64,000 nt of DNA from the NCBI GenBank assembly GCA_947359465.1, contig OX375873.1:41822437-41886436 (forward strand). Reading direction: 5' to 3'. Shown here piece by piece: positions 25,065-37,312 of the stretch. A model generated the notes under the pieces. That model had not been told where the DNA came from, ran no database searches, and worked only from the letters and a program-made list of their open reading frames with translations. The translations under genes were made by a program, and so were the position numbers. Every line of letters starts with the position of its first letter. Position 1 is the first letter of the stretch. This stretch comes from Metellina segmentata. Its lineage: Eukaryota; Arthropoda; Arachnida; Araneae; Tetragnathidae.

Positions 25065-26395
25065 TATTGTAAACCTTTTGAAACATACCTATCGAGTTGT
25101 CAATAATATCATTTGTGGTCGATAATTCCATGAGTAAAACAAATAGAATTAAAAAATTTTTAATTCATGTTCGTTGTAACCTTTACAACATCTTAAATTC
25201 ATGTTCACTGTAGCCTTTTACAACATGCTATTGAGTTTTTAATATCCCTTTTATGCAGTTTTTAAATTCTTCCATTTAGGTCAGAGTTCGCTATCGAAAG
25301 AAACTGCTGTCACACTTGTGACCGATAGCTTCACAAATAAAACGAATAAAATTGAAAATTTTGAATTTGTTCGCTGACCATTTACATCATTCCTACTGAG
25401 TTTTCGATACCCTCACTTGTGGCCGATAGCTTCACGAATGAAACGAATTAAATTAAAAAAAAAAATTAAATTAAGTTCGCTTTAAACATTTGAAAACATA
25501 GATAGTGAATTTTCAATACCCCAATTTTGTAGTTTTAACTTCTTACACCTCGCTTGCTATCGAAAGAATACACGTTTGCAGTTACAACTTCTTCCACTAA
25601 GGTCATTGCTTGCTATCGAAAAAAACTGCCGAGACTCATTTATGGTCACTAGTTGCATGAAAGAAACGGATCGAGTTGAAAATTACTATTTGATTTAGCT
25701 GCAAGCCTTAAATAGCTTTAGACATTGCTACTTTGTTTCCAATACTCGTTTACAGTTCTGACTTCTACTTAGGTCAGAGTTTGCTTTTGAAAGAAACTGC
25801 ATTCTTCTTCTATCTGCAAACTTCTTCTATCTGAAAGAACATTTGTGACCGATGGCTTCACAAATAAAACGAATAAAATTGAAAATTTCGAATTTAAGTT
25901 CTCTATGACCTTTTACATCATTGCTATTGAGTTTTCGATACCCTCACTTGTGGCCGATAGCTTCACGAATAAAGCGAATTAAATTACAAATTTAAATTTT
26001 AAATTAAAAAAAATATCTAAAGTTCGCTGCCAACATTTGAAAACATTGCTATTGAATTTTCAACACCCCCCAATTTTGTACAATAATTCTAACTTCTTTC
26101 ACTTCGCTTGCTATCGAAAGAATACACGTTTGCAGATCATATGTGTTCCACTTGGTCAATCAATGCTTGAGACTCATTTGTGGCCAATAGTTTCGTGAAC
26201 GAGACATATAAGAGTTGAAAATTACTAATTTGATTTTGCTGTAAGCCTTAAACAGCTTCAGACATCGCTACTTTGTTTCCAATACTCGTTTGCAGTTCTG
26301 ACTTCTTCCACTTAGGTCAGAGTTTACTGTCGAAAGAAACTACAGGGCCCCATTTGTAGCCCATAGCTTCATGAATGAAACGATACCCGGATGAA
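25065..26395. repeat. Complex tandem repeat with ~535-bp higher-order period
   Basis: TTGTGACCGATAGCTTCACA near 25315 and TTGTGACCGATGGCTTCACA near 25850 start two long copies sharing the same order of sub-blocks. These are CACTTGTGGCCGATAGCTTC, TTGAAAACATTGCTATTGA, GCTATCGAAAGAATACACG, AGCCTTAAA(T/C)AGCTT and CGTTTGCAGTTCTGACTTC. Within each copy, shorter related units repeat (GATAGCTTCACGAAT, CTATTGAGTTTTCGATACC). Partial units precede it from 25065. Confidence 0.75.
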
Positions 26396-26830
26396 CGACA
26401 CAAGGCCAAAGGATAAAAGGTAGAGAAGATTACATAAGGGTCCTAAAATAGCTTGTGTACGCACGTGTCTAGGTACGAAAATAATCCATTTCATCTTTGC
26501 TAGACGGTTCGCCTCCTGAAGGGGTCGATTGCAAAAGTCAGACTGGTTGTTTTTGCGAAATAGTCTGTCCACTCCATCTCTCATTCCCGCACACCTGTCT
26601 GTCGAACAGATAAGAAGCCTTGCAGTGGTTCAATAGAAAGAGAGTCAATCCTGTCTCGCGGAGTCAATTTTTGAGGGCCCTTCCTGGGTCACCTGGAAGC
26701 TATTCTTGAGTCTCTACCTTTTGCCCGAGCGCAGAAGCCATAAAGTTCACTGCCCTGACCAATTCAGGAGATGTGGTAAAAAAGAGCGCTTGTGGAAGAG
26801 AGGGCGTTTATGAGGTTCCGAGCGGGCTGC
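26396..26830. other. GC-richer island without a recognised gene
   Basis: The base composition rises sharply between two AT-rich regions. It contains no SINE blocks, terminal repeats or convincing open frame; the longest frame is about 70 codons. It could be a regulatory or non-coding exon region, or a remnant of an unrecognised transposon. Confidence 0.35.
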
Positions 26831-28082
26831 ATTTGTATTTTTAATCTTTTTTAAAATCCATCGTTGTAACGTGTTTAACAGGCTCTGCCTGAAAGGAGTC
26901 ACAGGAAGACACTCAGGAAACAGCTAACGTTTCAATAACAAAATAAAAAGGGAAGTGAGGAGAATTCTGAAAGCCATCACAAGCTTGTAAAAAATAAAAA
27001 GACAATAATGACTTTCTATTATTGCATTTTAATTTGTCCTTACATGTTTAAGGTTCTTCGTGAGAATGGTCGGAAAAAGAGAAAAATAAACAGGATCATC
27101 TTCCAAGTAATCCTGTTTAATGTTATTTTTTGTGTACATTCGGTAAAATAGAAATGTCATCAGAATCACCTTCCAGGTTATTCTGAAATATGTGCTTAAA
27201 CTACACCCACAGGAGCAAGTTTTACTCCTTAGATATCATTTAATTGAATTGAATGCACAAGTAGAGGTTTTAATGAATAGGAGTAATAAACGAAAAGTAG
27301 ATGTCGATAGTCAAGATATGTATGAATACAAAAGCACCTAATATTCTTAATGAAGTTCCTTTTACACTAAGAATTTATATTTTGTCAATGTTGTTTAGCA
27401 TTTGAATCACACTTTTTAAGTTTTATATAAATGATTATGTTTGAGTTTATGTGTTTGTAAACATTGGATTTATGTGCGTTTCTGAAACGTCCTCGTAGTG
27501 TAACACATTGAATTATTAATAGATATCCTTTTGAGGTAGTTTGTTCTTTATTTATCTGTACATGGCAAGAAAAAGGAGTCAATTTTTATGTTAAATACAA
27601 ATACTAATAAAAGAATCTGGTAATATATCCAACGAATATGTACGTTTCGAGAACTGTCGAGTTAAAAAAAAAATAGAAGAAACCTTTACTTATATAAAGC
27701 CTTTACTTATATTTACCTTTTCTTATATAAAGCAAAAAGTTTTTATAAATTACGAGCAGTTCTTTGATATTTAGGCTTTTAGAACATTATGAAAGGAGGA
27801 ACGTAAACTGGATGTTTGAATTAATTACTGCCACATTAATATTTTTATATTGTCTGAATGCTAAATTCTGTGAAAGTAGAACTATAAAGTGCGATTTTTA
27901 AACATGGAATTATGCATTTTGCTTAAAAAAATGCCTTTCTATAAGGAAAGTTGTATTTAAGAGCGTATAAAGTTTGAACTATTTTCAATATGGAACTATT
28001 TTACAATATTTTTATTACCCAAACATAATTTTTACGATATTCTTATTCTTTATTACACAAAACTCCCTTTTTTTACGGTTCC
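26831..28082. other. Intergenic DNA, nothing recognised
   Basis: AT-rich. Two related phrases (AACAGGATCATCTTCCAAGT, 27091; ATCAGAATCACCTTCCAGGT, 27160) suggest a small local duplication. Confidence 0.4.
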
Positions 28083-28235
28083 GTGGTTGTCGAGTTTGTA
28101 GAATGCCAATTAGTGGGCAGTTGTAGGGTTGGGAGTTTGAAGACCGCTATTTACGTTGAGGCTAGTGCACGTGGCATCTACCGGACCCTGAAATGTCCTC
28201 ACGTTGGCGTGGTGTGGAACTTTAGCTTTCCTACA
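28083..28235 (+). repeat. SINE fragment, 5' half
   Basis: It contains ATGCCAATTAGTGGGCAG and AGGGTTGGGAGTTTGAAGAC (tRNA-like head, degraded B box), then CCTGAAATGTCCTCACGTTG and GCGTGGTGTGGAACTTTAG. The latter two match the central SINE block elsewhere. The 3' part is missing. Confidence 0.6.
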
Positions 28236-28385
28236 TGCATTATAGATTATAAAACGACTGTTTTATCACATCTAACCCCAACTCTACTACTGCCATAATT
28301 TAAGTATGAATTTCTGGATTTTTTATGGAAAGACTTAATAAATAATTTTGCAAGCTGCATGATGAGACAAGTTTTTTTTTATCCT

Positions 28386-28456
28386 CCCTTAAAAAGATTA
28401 TTCCTTAAAGCATTCTGTGTTGGAGTGAATGCTTAGGGGAATAATATTTTTAAGGG
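28386..28456 (+). ncRNA. microRNA-like hairpin, 71 nt (candidate)
   Basis: Two arms of 30 nt pair at 28 positions (two G-U pairs, two mismatches) around an 11-nt loop, TGTGTTGGAGT. The 5' arm starts CCCTTAAAAAGATTATTCC and the 3' arm ends AATAATATTTTTAAGGG. Length, arm size and loop are as expected for a pre-miRNA. A small palindromic transposon could look the same, and pairing does not extend beyond the stem. Transcription is not shown. Confidence 0.35.
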
Positions 28457-29465
28457 ATGATCTTCATATCTGTACTACAAGGGTAAGATGTGGTAAAATA
28501 GTGAAATATGCATCTTGTCCGGAACTACAGAATATTTGAACCTATTAACTTTCCGGCTTACCATTCTTTCGGCTGATCCAGCAGCTTATATTTGTGACCA
28601 AACGTGCTTCAATGCAGTTAGGTCGAAATGTCGAGAACAATGAAATGACATGTGATATCGCTATCAAAACGGATTTTTATTGATTAATTCTTTTTATTTG
28701 GTCTTTTCAGACCCAGAGGGATATTTAACACACTTGTACCTCACAAAATAACCAGATATTAAGCATATATACTTTATAGACATCTGTTAGAAATGCTGAA
28801 TTGTTAAACAGTGACGTTATACATCATACAATATCTTACTTACAATATAAGGGTTTCTGGTAAAATATATCTTCCTTCAATGTATACGACTAGAGATGGC
28901 GAGGAATAATTATTTTTAAAACCTAAAACTGAAATTTAGAGCTTTTGTAAGCACACGCAGGTATTATTATAAAAATATTTTAATGTAACGGTTTTAGAGG
29001 CACAGAAGTTTATTTTCAGGGTCGTTATTTTTAGGTGAAAAGAATTGCTTAGGTGTAAGGAAAACTTTGTATATTAAAAAAAGATGCATGTACTTAAAGC
29101 AATTGCTTCAGTTCGAATTTTCTGGTGGCTATAAGTTATTAATTCGTATGATACTATGTTGCAGTAAAGGATGAACCTCCAGGCGCTTATGTCAGATCTC
29201 ATAGTTCTGGTTCTTTGATATGGAGATTGTTGTATGTGACTGGTGTTATGCGTAATGATGTTCTGGTTCGCTTGTACGTCAGATGAGTATCCATGTAGAG
29301 GTCACTGATATGGAATATGAAGCAAATATTTCAAGAACGCCATTTGGCCCGTGTAGGAGGGGAATTGCTCTGGTGAAAAGCAGAGAGGAAATATAAAAGT
29401 AGAGGGAGTAATGGCAACCTTTTAATGTGCCCAGTATTATATGACCAAAACTATTAGTCACGTGA
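28457..29465. other. Intergenic DNA, nothing recognised
   Basis: No supported gene or element. Confidence 0.4.
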
Positions 29466-29600
29466 CCCTTAGACTACTTTCGTCTACCGGGAGAAACCGA
29501 ACATTCATCATGTGATTGGTCCACGGGACGGGAAACGACTATTCATTTATCTGATTGGGTCGCGCGACATAGTAGTAGACTGAAGATTTCACCATTTTGT
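29466..29600. repeat. Two ~40-bp tandem units with ATTGG boxes
   Basis: GTGATTGGTCCACGGGAC and CTGATTGGGTCGCGCGAC close two adjacent units whose other parts (GAACATTCATCA, GACTATTCATTT) also align. Outer ACTACTTTCGTC and ACTACTATGTCG form a weak inverted pair. This could be a transposon end or a CCAAT-containing promoter; no downstream gene supports the latter. Confidence 0.4.
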
Positions 29601-30589
29601 TCTCGCTCTGCAGAATTACTCATTCACACATCAAGAACGTCATTAGATATTATATCATGTTATGGAAAAATATCAACCGCCAATTTTTCACATCACGTGA
29701 CAACTAATCGACATGTTGGTAACACTTCTTGAAGCTCCTCTCAGCATACTTATGCTTCACGTCTATGTTATAGAGATGAGGCACTTTACGCTCATTTTAG
29801 GGAAGAAAGAATCCTAAAACTTTCCGGATCTATGATGAAGTCTAGCTATATCTCTTGTTAAGAGTTAATGGATGCTGGCATGAGGTTCTCTTCAGGTGTG
29901 ATACAGGGAGAGAGAGGTGGTACTAGCGGATCGAAGCATAATCGTCGATACTTCTATCACGATTATCTGCTGATTCGTTTCTCTCAACTGTGGCTTATTC
30001 GAAGTATTCTAATAAACAGCATACATATACTAATTTTCACTATTTTTATTACCTTTACTTTTTTATTCTTAAATTTACGAGTGAAAAATTAACCCCTTGG
30101 GTACATTTGACTACTGAGACTCGTAACGCACTTGTTCTGCCTAAGTTAAAGATGATGAGTCTAATTCGTCATTCAAACTAAAACAAAATTAAACATGTAC
30201 ATTATTGTTCATGGAAAGAGTGATTGGTATTACGAGACTCTCCTTGAATCAAATTATTCAATCGTTCTTTGCAAAAATACACTTTATTGATAATCTGACT
30301 CCATACATAGAAATATTTACACGGCTGCGTTATCAGACAATCTGTTTTGGAATGAACGTGGAGATTAGAAGCTGTGCAATCTCTCTCATATTGTTGCCAT
30401 TCTTATCAAACAAAATTATACGAAAATATAACAGTAACTAATGTGCAAACGATAATATGAACTGCTTTTAATATCTGGTAGTTATGAGAGAACGTTTCTT
30501 CCAGTGTTTCAGTGAATGGCATACAATTACTTAAAACACGCTATAAATTATCATATAACATACACATTGTACTCTAGGTAGTTGAATTT
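29601..30589. other. Intergenic DNA, nothing recognised
   Basis: Short open frames only; none has homologous features or plausible splice context. Confidence 0.4.
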
Positions 30590-30755
30590 ACCAATACCAC
30601 GGGCTATTGGTGACGGTCCGGGTAATGGTAATTTTAAGTAACATCGTACTAGAGCAACACAACGGGTTATTGACGACGGTCCGGGATCAATCCACTAAGG
30701 GTATACACCACTTAATGGTAACGTTCCGGGATCAATTCGGAAGGGGAGATCCGAA
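30590..30755 (-). repeat. SINE 3' part with internal duplications, reverse orientation
   Basis: It carries ACATCGTACTAGAGCAACAC and AACGGGTTATTGACGACGG. Segments of the type GGTCCGGGATCAAT(C/T)C recur about every 60-70 bp, meaning part of the SINE tail has been locally duplicated. Confidence 0.6.
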
Positions 30756-31571
30756 TACATTCTACGATTACGCAATAACTTTAAAACAGTGCAACATTCT
30801 TTTCGAACAAGAAACAAAATACCGCATTTCTTGTAGAATGATCCAATACAAGCATTTTAGCGCAGATGCTCTGTGAGGGTTGACTAGTTGATTGGAATTA
30901 AATCAACTAAAATATTTAAATTAAATACAATTTATTTAAAAGTAATTTTTTATTCAAAGAAGGTGCTGAAAATGTTTTGTAAGAAAAATGGAACCGAGGA
31001 GTTATAAATTTCTGAAAAAGTATAGCGTAAATTGTAGGGGGTACGGGATAACTTCTTGAGTAAAGCAATACTGTGATTGACATCTATAGTGCTTGATTGC
31101 TTTTGTGAAAACGAATCAACCAGACATCTGACAGTTCAGCTAACAAGTACAGTATAAAAAATGTCCAGTAACAAAAAGTCCACAATTGACGCTATGTGTG
31201 ACAGTGCGCTCACGAGTGTCGTGTACGGTAACTATTCGAAACCTACAGCAAACTGGGACGCGTCCTCGATTAATCAGGGCGCACGCATACCTTCTTCCTC
31301 TCACCTTTTATCTACTGACTTCCGAAATAATTGCTCAGCACGATACTGATATTTTTTGCTGTATTACGTCACATAGAGTCCTGAGGTATCACCCAAACCG
31401 TCATTAACTGCTTTACACTTTTATTTTTAAGGCTTGACCCTTGGAGCATTCCACTGTCAAGTATAGGACAATAACACAAACAGATTTAGTCATGAAAAAA
31501 ACTGTTTCTTTATTCTTTATCAAAGAAATTTTTTGAAAGACTCTTTTCCCTTCAAGTAAACTTATTCCAAA
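30756..31571. other. Intergenic DNA, nothing certain
   Basis: A 62-codon frame at 31161-31349 follows AGTATAAAAAATG, but it has no recognisable domain and I do not call it a gene. Confidence 0.35.
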
Positions 31572-32121
31572 TACAGTACCCTACCATAATGGACTAAGCA
31601 GCAAGATGTAATCGTATAAGGGAAAGAATACATGCTTTAATAGGGTGCTGCAATTACACTTGCAACTATCCTGTGCATACTTTCAACAAGGTTTTGATAC
31701 ACAGCTATGGGTATTTGTGTCCATTCCTGCTGCCAGAATATAGCCAGCTCAGCTGTAGATTTCGGACGTGGTTCCCTGGTCCATAAGCGTCGGTCTAACT
31801 CGTCCCACAGATGTTATATGGGATTTAGGTCGGGACTCTGAGCAGGCCAGGGAAGACGTCTTACATCCATGTCTTGGTACTACTGCTTGACAGAGGATGC
31901 AACATGACACGGAGCGTAGTCGTCCTGTAAGTAACATTCGTCCATTCCATAAAATTATCAGACCGTAGGAAGAACCTGATTGTCTAAAATGTTCATGTAA
32001 GCGTCGGCGTTCAATTTACCTGGAACAACATGCAAAGTCCCAGGCCATACAACGAAAAACACTCCCAAACAAGTAGTCGGATTTCATGCAAATCCACTGG
32101 CGTCCGGTCTATTGTAGGTTT
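31572..32121 (-). pseudogene. Deleted Tc1-type element with broken transposase (family T2)
   Basis: The termini CAGTACCCTACCATAATGG (left) and, read inwards, ACCCAAACCTACAATAGACC (right) are related to the end of the copy at 38770. The minus strand encodes the C-terminal half of a Tc1 transposase with several stops: N-I-L-D-N-Q-V-L-P, Q-D-D-Y-A-P-C-H around the second catalytic D, then LPWPAQSPDLNPI (third catalytic region), stop, HLWDELDRRLW and IPIAVYQNLVESM. The DNA-binding half and first catalytic residue are deleted. This is a dead, non-autonomous copy. Confidence 0.75.
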
Positions 32122-32499
32122 GGGTACAGCTACCATTTTTTCTTAATAAAAAAAGATCTAGCATCAAGCCGGCAGGTATGGACAGTTCAAAGTGATTAGA
32201 AATGTTCCACACATTCCTAAATATTAGCTATTTTTTCGCAGAAAAAAAATGAGATGCACTTACAAACTTGAGATAAATTTACTTGAAGGGAAGATAAACT
32301 AAAGGAAAGGTACATATTTTTCTTTCACGACGGCAGTCATCTAACTTGATATTAGGACCTGGACAGCAGATGTGCTTGAGACAGTATTATCACTTGTGTT
32401 TCAAAATATTTTTTGTTTTAAAATTCATTGATATATTTCTGTAGAGATTAAAAAAGTTTCTCAATCACGATAATTTTGATCAATGATTGACAACGTAAG

Positions 32500-32812
32500 C
32501 CGCCCAAGCGGTATAGTGGATAAAGCACTCTGTTCTCACGCTTTGGGTTCGTGGTCCGATTCCCGACATCACATACAACCAGCCCTAGGGCTACTGCCCT
32601 GGGGCTGGTTGTATGTGATGTCCGAGGAAGAAGTCAGACTCCCGCCCAAGTGGTTCCTCACCAAAAGTGGATAGCTGCACCCCTTATGTATTTACCAGTG
32701 ATCAATTTGTGTGTTTGTAAAATAAAACCTGTATTCTTCTTCTGTGTCTGTCCTACTTCAGATCACTGGGTCTGATTTCGTAGTTCACAAGACACACGTC
32801 AACAACAACAAC
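32500..32812 (+). mobile_element. Young tRNA-derived SINE with perfect 14-bp target duplication
   Basis: ATTGACAACGTAAG occurs at 32486-32499 and again at 32813-32826. Between them lies a tRNA-like head (CAAGCGGTATAGTGGATAAA; GGTCCGATTCCCG) and a (CAA)n-type 3' tail (CAACAACAACAAC). A 21-bp inverted repeat with a short spacer (32565-32622, arms GACATCACATACAACCAGCC and its complement) follows the B box. The body differs from the main SINE family, so this is a second, more recently active SINE. Confidence 0.8.
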
Positions 32813-33178
32813 ATTGACAACGTAAGACATTTTGTATGTAAGTATTAAGTTTATTAAAACGTGCTTATCTGGGATTGAGATACTTTTTGCCATTTTGATT
32901 TCAAACTATTCTCTATGAATTAGTTTTTTCTTGATCTTTTTAACAAATTGTTTGAACAATACTTGAAATTTGTTGTATACATCTAGGTGCAAATGAGAAA
33001 TTCGTCCCCCTTCCTTGTTTTGAAATTTCAGTTTAAAATGTTGGATCACCTATGCTTTTTGAAAATTGTAGGTGTAAGTACAAAACCTTTCTAGTTTTGC
33101 AATTGAGTGACATATTTGTCAAATGGAGTTAATATTATGCCTATGTAGAAAATATTATGTGAAATAAAATCATAACAA

Positions 33179-33829
33179 TCTATATATATAATTCTCTTAC
33201 GTGGCTCACGAAAAAGACGTTATTTGTAATCGCGTTTTGGCAACACTGTACGATTGTTTGTTTATCGCGAAGTCTCGCGCATCGATTGAATTTATAGCGT
33301 TATCGGATGAAATTTTACTGAAAAAAAAAAGGAAATTTTAATGAGCTGTTGCAGTTAGTTTATAATAGAAATCAAAGAAAGCGGAGGATCTTTTCAGGGC
33401 CATTTAAAAAACGGTCCTTTTCAGGGCCAACAATTATAGTTCAACAAGACGCTTGCACTACAACTTTTGGGAACAAACTCTATGAAAAAGTGTGGGTCGT
33501 TTGAGTGCTGGGAAAATGTACACACAAACAACATGATGGGTATTCAATTTCCAAAGCAACGCTCACATTTCGAGTCAAAATTTGCACAAAGTTTTCATTT
33601 GAATTCTGATTTTAGAGATACTATATATATTTTTTCTGTAATACAGCAAATTTAGATTTGAAAAACATTTTTTTGGTAACATATTTTGTAAACAATCCCT
33701 TCTGCTAGGACACATGTCTTCATTGAGGCGAGCGAAGCGAGCATAGGTTCGCGCAGCGAACCAATGAGGATTGCGAAGCAATCCTCCGGGGGTTGGCGAG
33801 CGTTAGCGACCATGGGGCAGGCCCCCTAG
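33179..33829 (+). mobile_element. Non-autonomous Helitron-like element (family B, copy 1)
   Basis: It starts TCTATATATATAATTCTC and continues TTACGTGGC. It ends with hairpins GGATTGCGAAGCAATCC and GGCGAGCGTTAGCGA, then a GGGGCAGGCCCC-type stem and CTAG, with A before and T after the element. Copies of almost the same length are at 54628, 59992 and 60644. There is no Rep/helicase coding. Confidence 0.8.
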
Positions 33830-36150
33830 TATATGTAAAATTCATTTAAATGGTAGCTATCAATATTTACTAATTTATCTAAAATTTCAACCCCATACTC
33901 TGCAATAACTTAAGTACAATTAAATATTTTAGGACCCAACTTCATAAAATTGTTTAGTAAGAACAATCAGTTTGTGGAAATTGTTTAAGAATGGTATCCC
34001 AGCCCAAAAGTTTGCTTTGAAAGTCCACTGCTGTTTTCAGACATTTTGGATTTGGTTTGATTCCTGCATAAAACTCGATGATGTTAGTATCTGTTATAGA
34101 GAACAGGAATCGTAGCAGTAACTCTTAAGTGTTAAAATTCATAAGTTTGAAATATTAGTAACTTTGCATATGTAAAGTCAGCTTTATTGATACACTGGGG
34201 ATCTAATTCCTAAACTTTATAATTGAGAACTGAGCCCTATTTTATTTTTTTATAATTGTTTGAAAACAGTTTCAGGAACACATTTGCTTCCAAAATTTTT
34301 TTAAAGAAATTATTTTATTATAATATCTGGGTACGTTCAACCCCACCAATTAAACTTTTAAGTTTCAACAACCCTCACTAAAGAATTTACTTGACTTATA
34401 AAATATACATCATAGATATTTGATGCATTCAAAGATATATAGCTCGTAGAATAGAAAATTCATAACGAGAGATATTCACTTTGCATCCAATTTTCAGATG
34501 AAAATTCATCGTTTCCACTTTTAATAATTGAAAACTAAATCGAAACAAAAGAAAATGTGGTATTTTTTATTTTGTGAAATACCCCTTTACTCCCATTATT
34601 CCTCCTTCCTCCCGAGACGAATTCCATTTTTTTCATATAATGTTATATAATTTAGGCCATCAATTTTTAATAAATATTTCCATTTCTATTGTTGGTCTTC
34701 AATACTTCTAGAATTTATTTTGTTGTAACCTATTTACTTCACTCATTCTTGATCCGCAGTCCTGCCCCACCACAGTAATGTTTTCTTCCCTTTAAAGAAT
34801 ACTGCATTAGATTGTGACATATATACGTAAGATTCCACGCCTCAAATTATGTAAAGAACCACAATATAATTTGTCTTTTGCTAAAAATTCACTCCCACAC
34901 ACTACCTAGTTTTTACATATCCACCTTCCACGCCATTTAACCAGCAAATTTAGTATACTTCGGAACCAAACTCATAATTTGCAAGACAAAGAACTAAAAC
35001 TTCGATTATGCAAGCTGCAGAGTTTACAGAACTATGCCATTTGTTCCATAGCGATTTCATAGTGACATCATTTGATTATTATGATTCAGAAAAGCATTGC
35101 TTTGTAAAAAAAAAAAACGCTGAATAATTTTTAAAGATTATTAAATTGATTTATGATGTTATTAGACGATATGTTATACCCGTGGCTATTGTGAATAAGG
35201 TCTTTGAAAGTCTTAAATTCTAACGAGTGTGAGAAAAATGAGAAAATGGGACACAACGCCATCTGTAGTCATAACTGCATACTATTACACTTGTTCGTCA
35301 ATTCTTCGAGTATCTTCGTTGTCTTCAAATACGAATTCTAAACACACATTTATCAACCTTTACCTATCTCATCGAAGTTTGAAAGCATTTGACATTTTTC
35401 ATTTTGTTTTCCAACTTGTCAAACATTGTGTGATGAGTTGCATGTTTTTGGCACTTTGCAATAAAATAATTAGCTATCCGAAGTTTAGGTTAGAGTTATT
35501 TCATTCATTTCATTTCAAAAACCTTCATGTGATCTATCTTCCGAAATAATTTGTTTTTATGCTTTAATGCATACAGTTACTTATCCTGACCTTAAGATTT
35601 GCTTTATGTTTATCACAAAATATAATGATAAACAATGCAATGTTTATAACAAAATAATGCAATTAACCTGTCAACGGCTTCAAGTGGATGAAGAAACGCT
35701 CTTCAAAACACACACACACAAATTACCATGTCTGATGGGAAGAATCTTTCCATTGTTCAAATATAGTGACATTTAGGTGGCGATTTTTCGCAATAACATT
35801 TCGTTGCTCGTATTATTAATAATTTTAATTCAAATTGTTTCAAAACCAATTTAAGCTGTGGATGCTAATAAAAATTATTCAAGAAAAATAAAGTGTTGTA
35901 TGTTCAACAGCAACACTTAATTTTAAGCAATGTGTTAGTGCCTATGGTGTACAAGGAAAAACTGATAAGCATGAACTGTGTTTTAAAAATTTACATGGAT
36001 ATACATTTCAGTCGAATTAAATCCTCTTAAAGTTGTGACGTAAAATACTGCTACATTAATTATAAATTTATTGAAAAAAAAAACCTTTTACTAATATACA
36101 AAAAGTATAAAAATTAAATCAATTTTTTAATATGTCAAGTGTACTTGATA
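33830..36150. other. Intergenic DNA, nothing recognised
   Basis: A 106-codon plus-strand frame (35229-35549) has no recognisable domain and sits in ordinary AT-rich DNA. A short dCTCF-like core (AGATGGCGT on the minus strand) occurs near 35269. Confidence 0.35.
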
Positions 36151-36193
36151 TGGAACACATCGACTGCATATTACATGCAGTCGATGTGTTCCA
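36151..36193. repeat. Perfect 19-bp inverted repeat with 5-nt loop
   Basis: TGGAACACATCGACTGCAT, spacer ATTAC, then the exact reverse complement of the first arm. No mismatch in 19 pairs within otherwise unremarkable DNA suggests a recent templated inversion or a conserved hairpin. Confidence 0.8.
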
Positions 36194-37312
36194 CGTGCTC
36201 CGATAGAAAAATTACATTTATACTAAGAAAAAATAAAAGTATTATCGAACATTCACAAATAAATATATTTTATTATGAATTAAGAAAGAAGAATGTTTTT
36301 GAACTTGAAACTCTTTTAAATATTTGACTATTTCAGTCAACCTCTAAAATTCCATAAAATATGCTTCCTTATCGACAGTATATGTATTTATGATTGGATT
36401 TTTAAACAATATCGTGTCGTTAACCTACAAGGAAATATTTATTTAAATTCCGATGTGTTTTATAGTTATTTAGCTCGAGTAATATGGTCGATATATGGTT
36501 CGTTCCATAGTATGTGCCCACCTTTCTTAATTTCACAGAAAGTCTAATTTCCAAATAGTCTATTATTAGCATCAGCCGTTTAATAACATGAAATGTGTTT
36601 GAGCAGAAGTAATTTTATTCTTCGGCCGGCACTTTATTCATTATGAAAAACTGAACAATCGGAATCAATGTATATTAAGAGCCAATCTTGTCAATTAATT
36701 GGCTTAGAGTATCCTCCAGACTCTGCTTGATATACTGACTGATAGGTGTACTTATCACATTTGTTAAATAATGCATTTTTTTTCATACAACGCCTTAAGC
36801 TTTGATCCAGAGAAACGATGACTGATTTTGGAAAAACTATCTTATATTGGCACTGAAATCAACGTTAGTAGTTAATTATCAAACAGCAATGGAGATGTAA
36901 ACTACGTAAAATCTACCGTTAAGGGATTCATTCGGCAATTTTTCAGTTTAATTTTAATATATTTGATTTGAGGTATGGAATTGAATACTATTGCTACAAA
37001 CATTCGAAAGAGCTTTCCACTTTAATGATGTACTTAAGCAGTCTGATTGCAGAATTCAGTGTGAAATGTGGAAGATTGAAATACAGTACTGCAAAAAAAC
37101 GAGCGAAAATGGGTTTAGTGTGAAAAAAAGGAAGAATCGGCTTTGAGGAAAGGAAAGGGATGGAATTAAAGTAGACAAAAAAATCAGTTAGTTAAAGATA
37201 TGCTGTTATATATTTTTGGATAATTTTATTTTATTTAAAGGTAATCCATTAATATGAATTTGGATTATTTATTCATTAATAACTGATACTAGATGAATAA
37301 TTAACTTCATTA
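36194..37312. other. Intergenic DNA, nothing recognised
   Basis: AT-rich, with no supported gene or repeat boundary. Confidence 0.4.

Noticed and set aside
31161..31349. 62-codon frame preceded by AGTATAAAAAATG
   Set aside because: The TATA-like run abuts the ATG, leaving no room for a transcript start, and no domain is visible.
35229..35549. 106-codon plus-strand frame
   Set aside because: AT-rich, no recognisable motif, no plausible exon borders; compatible with chance.
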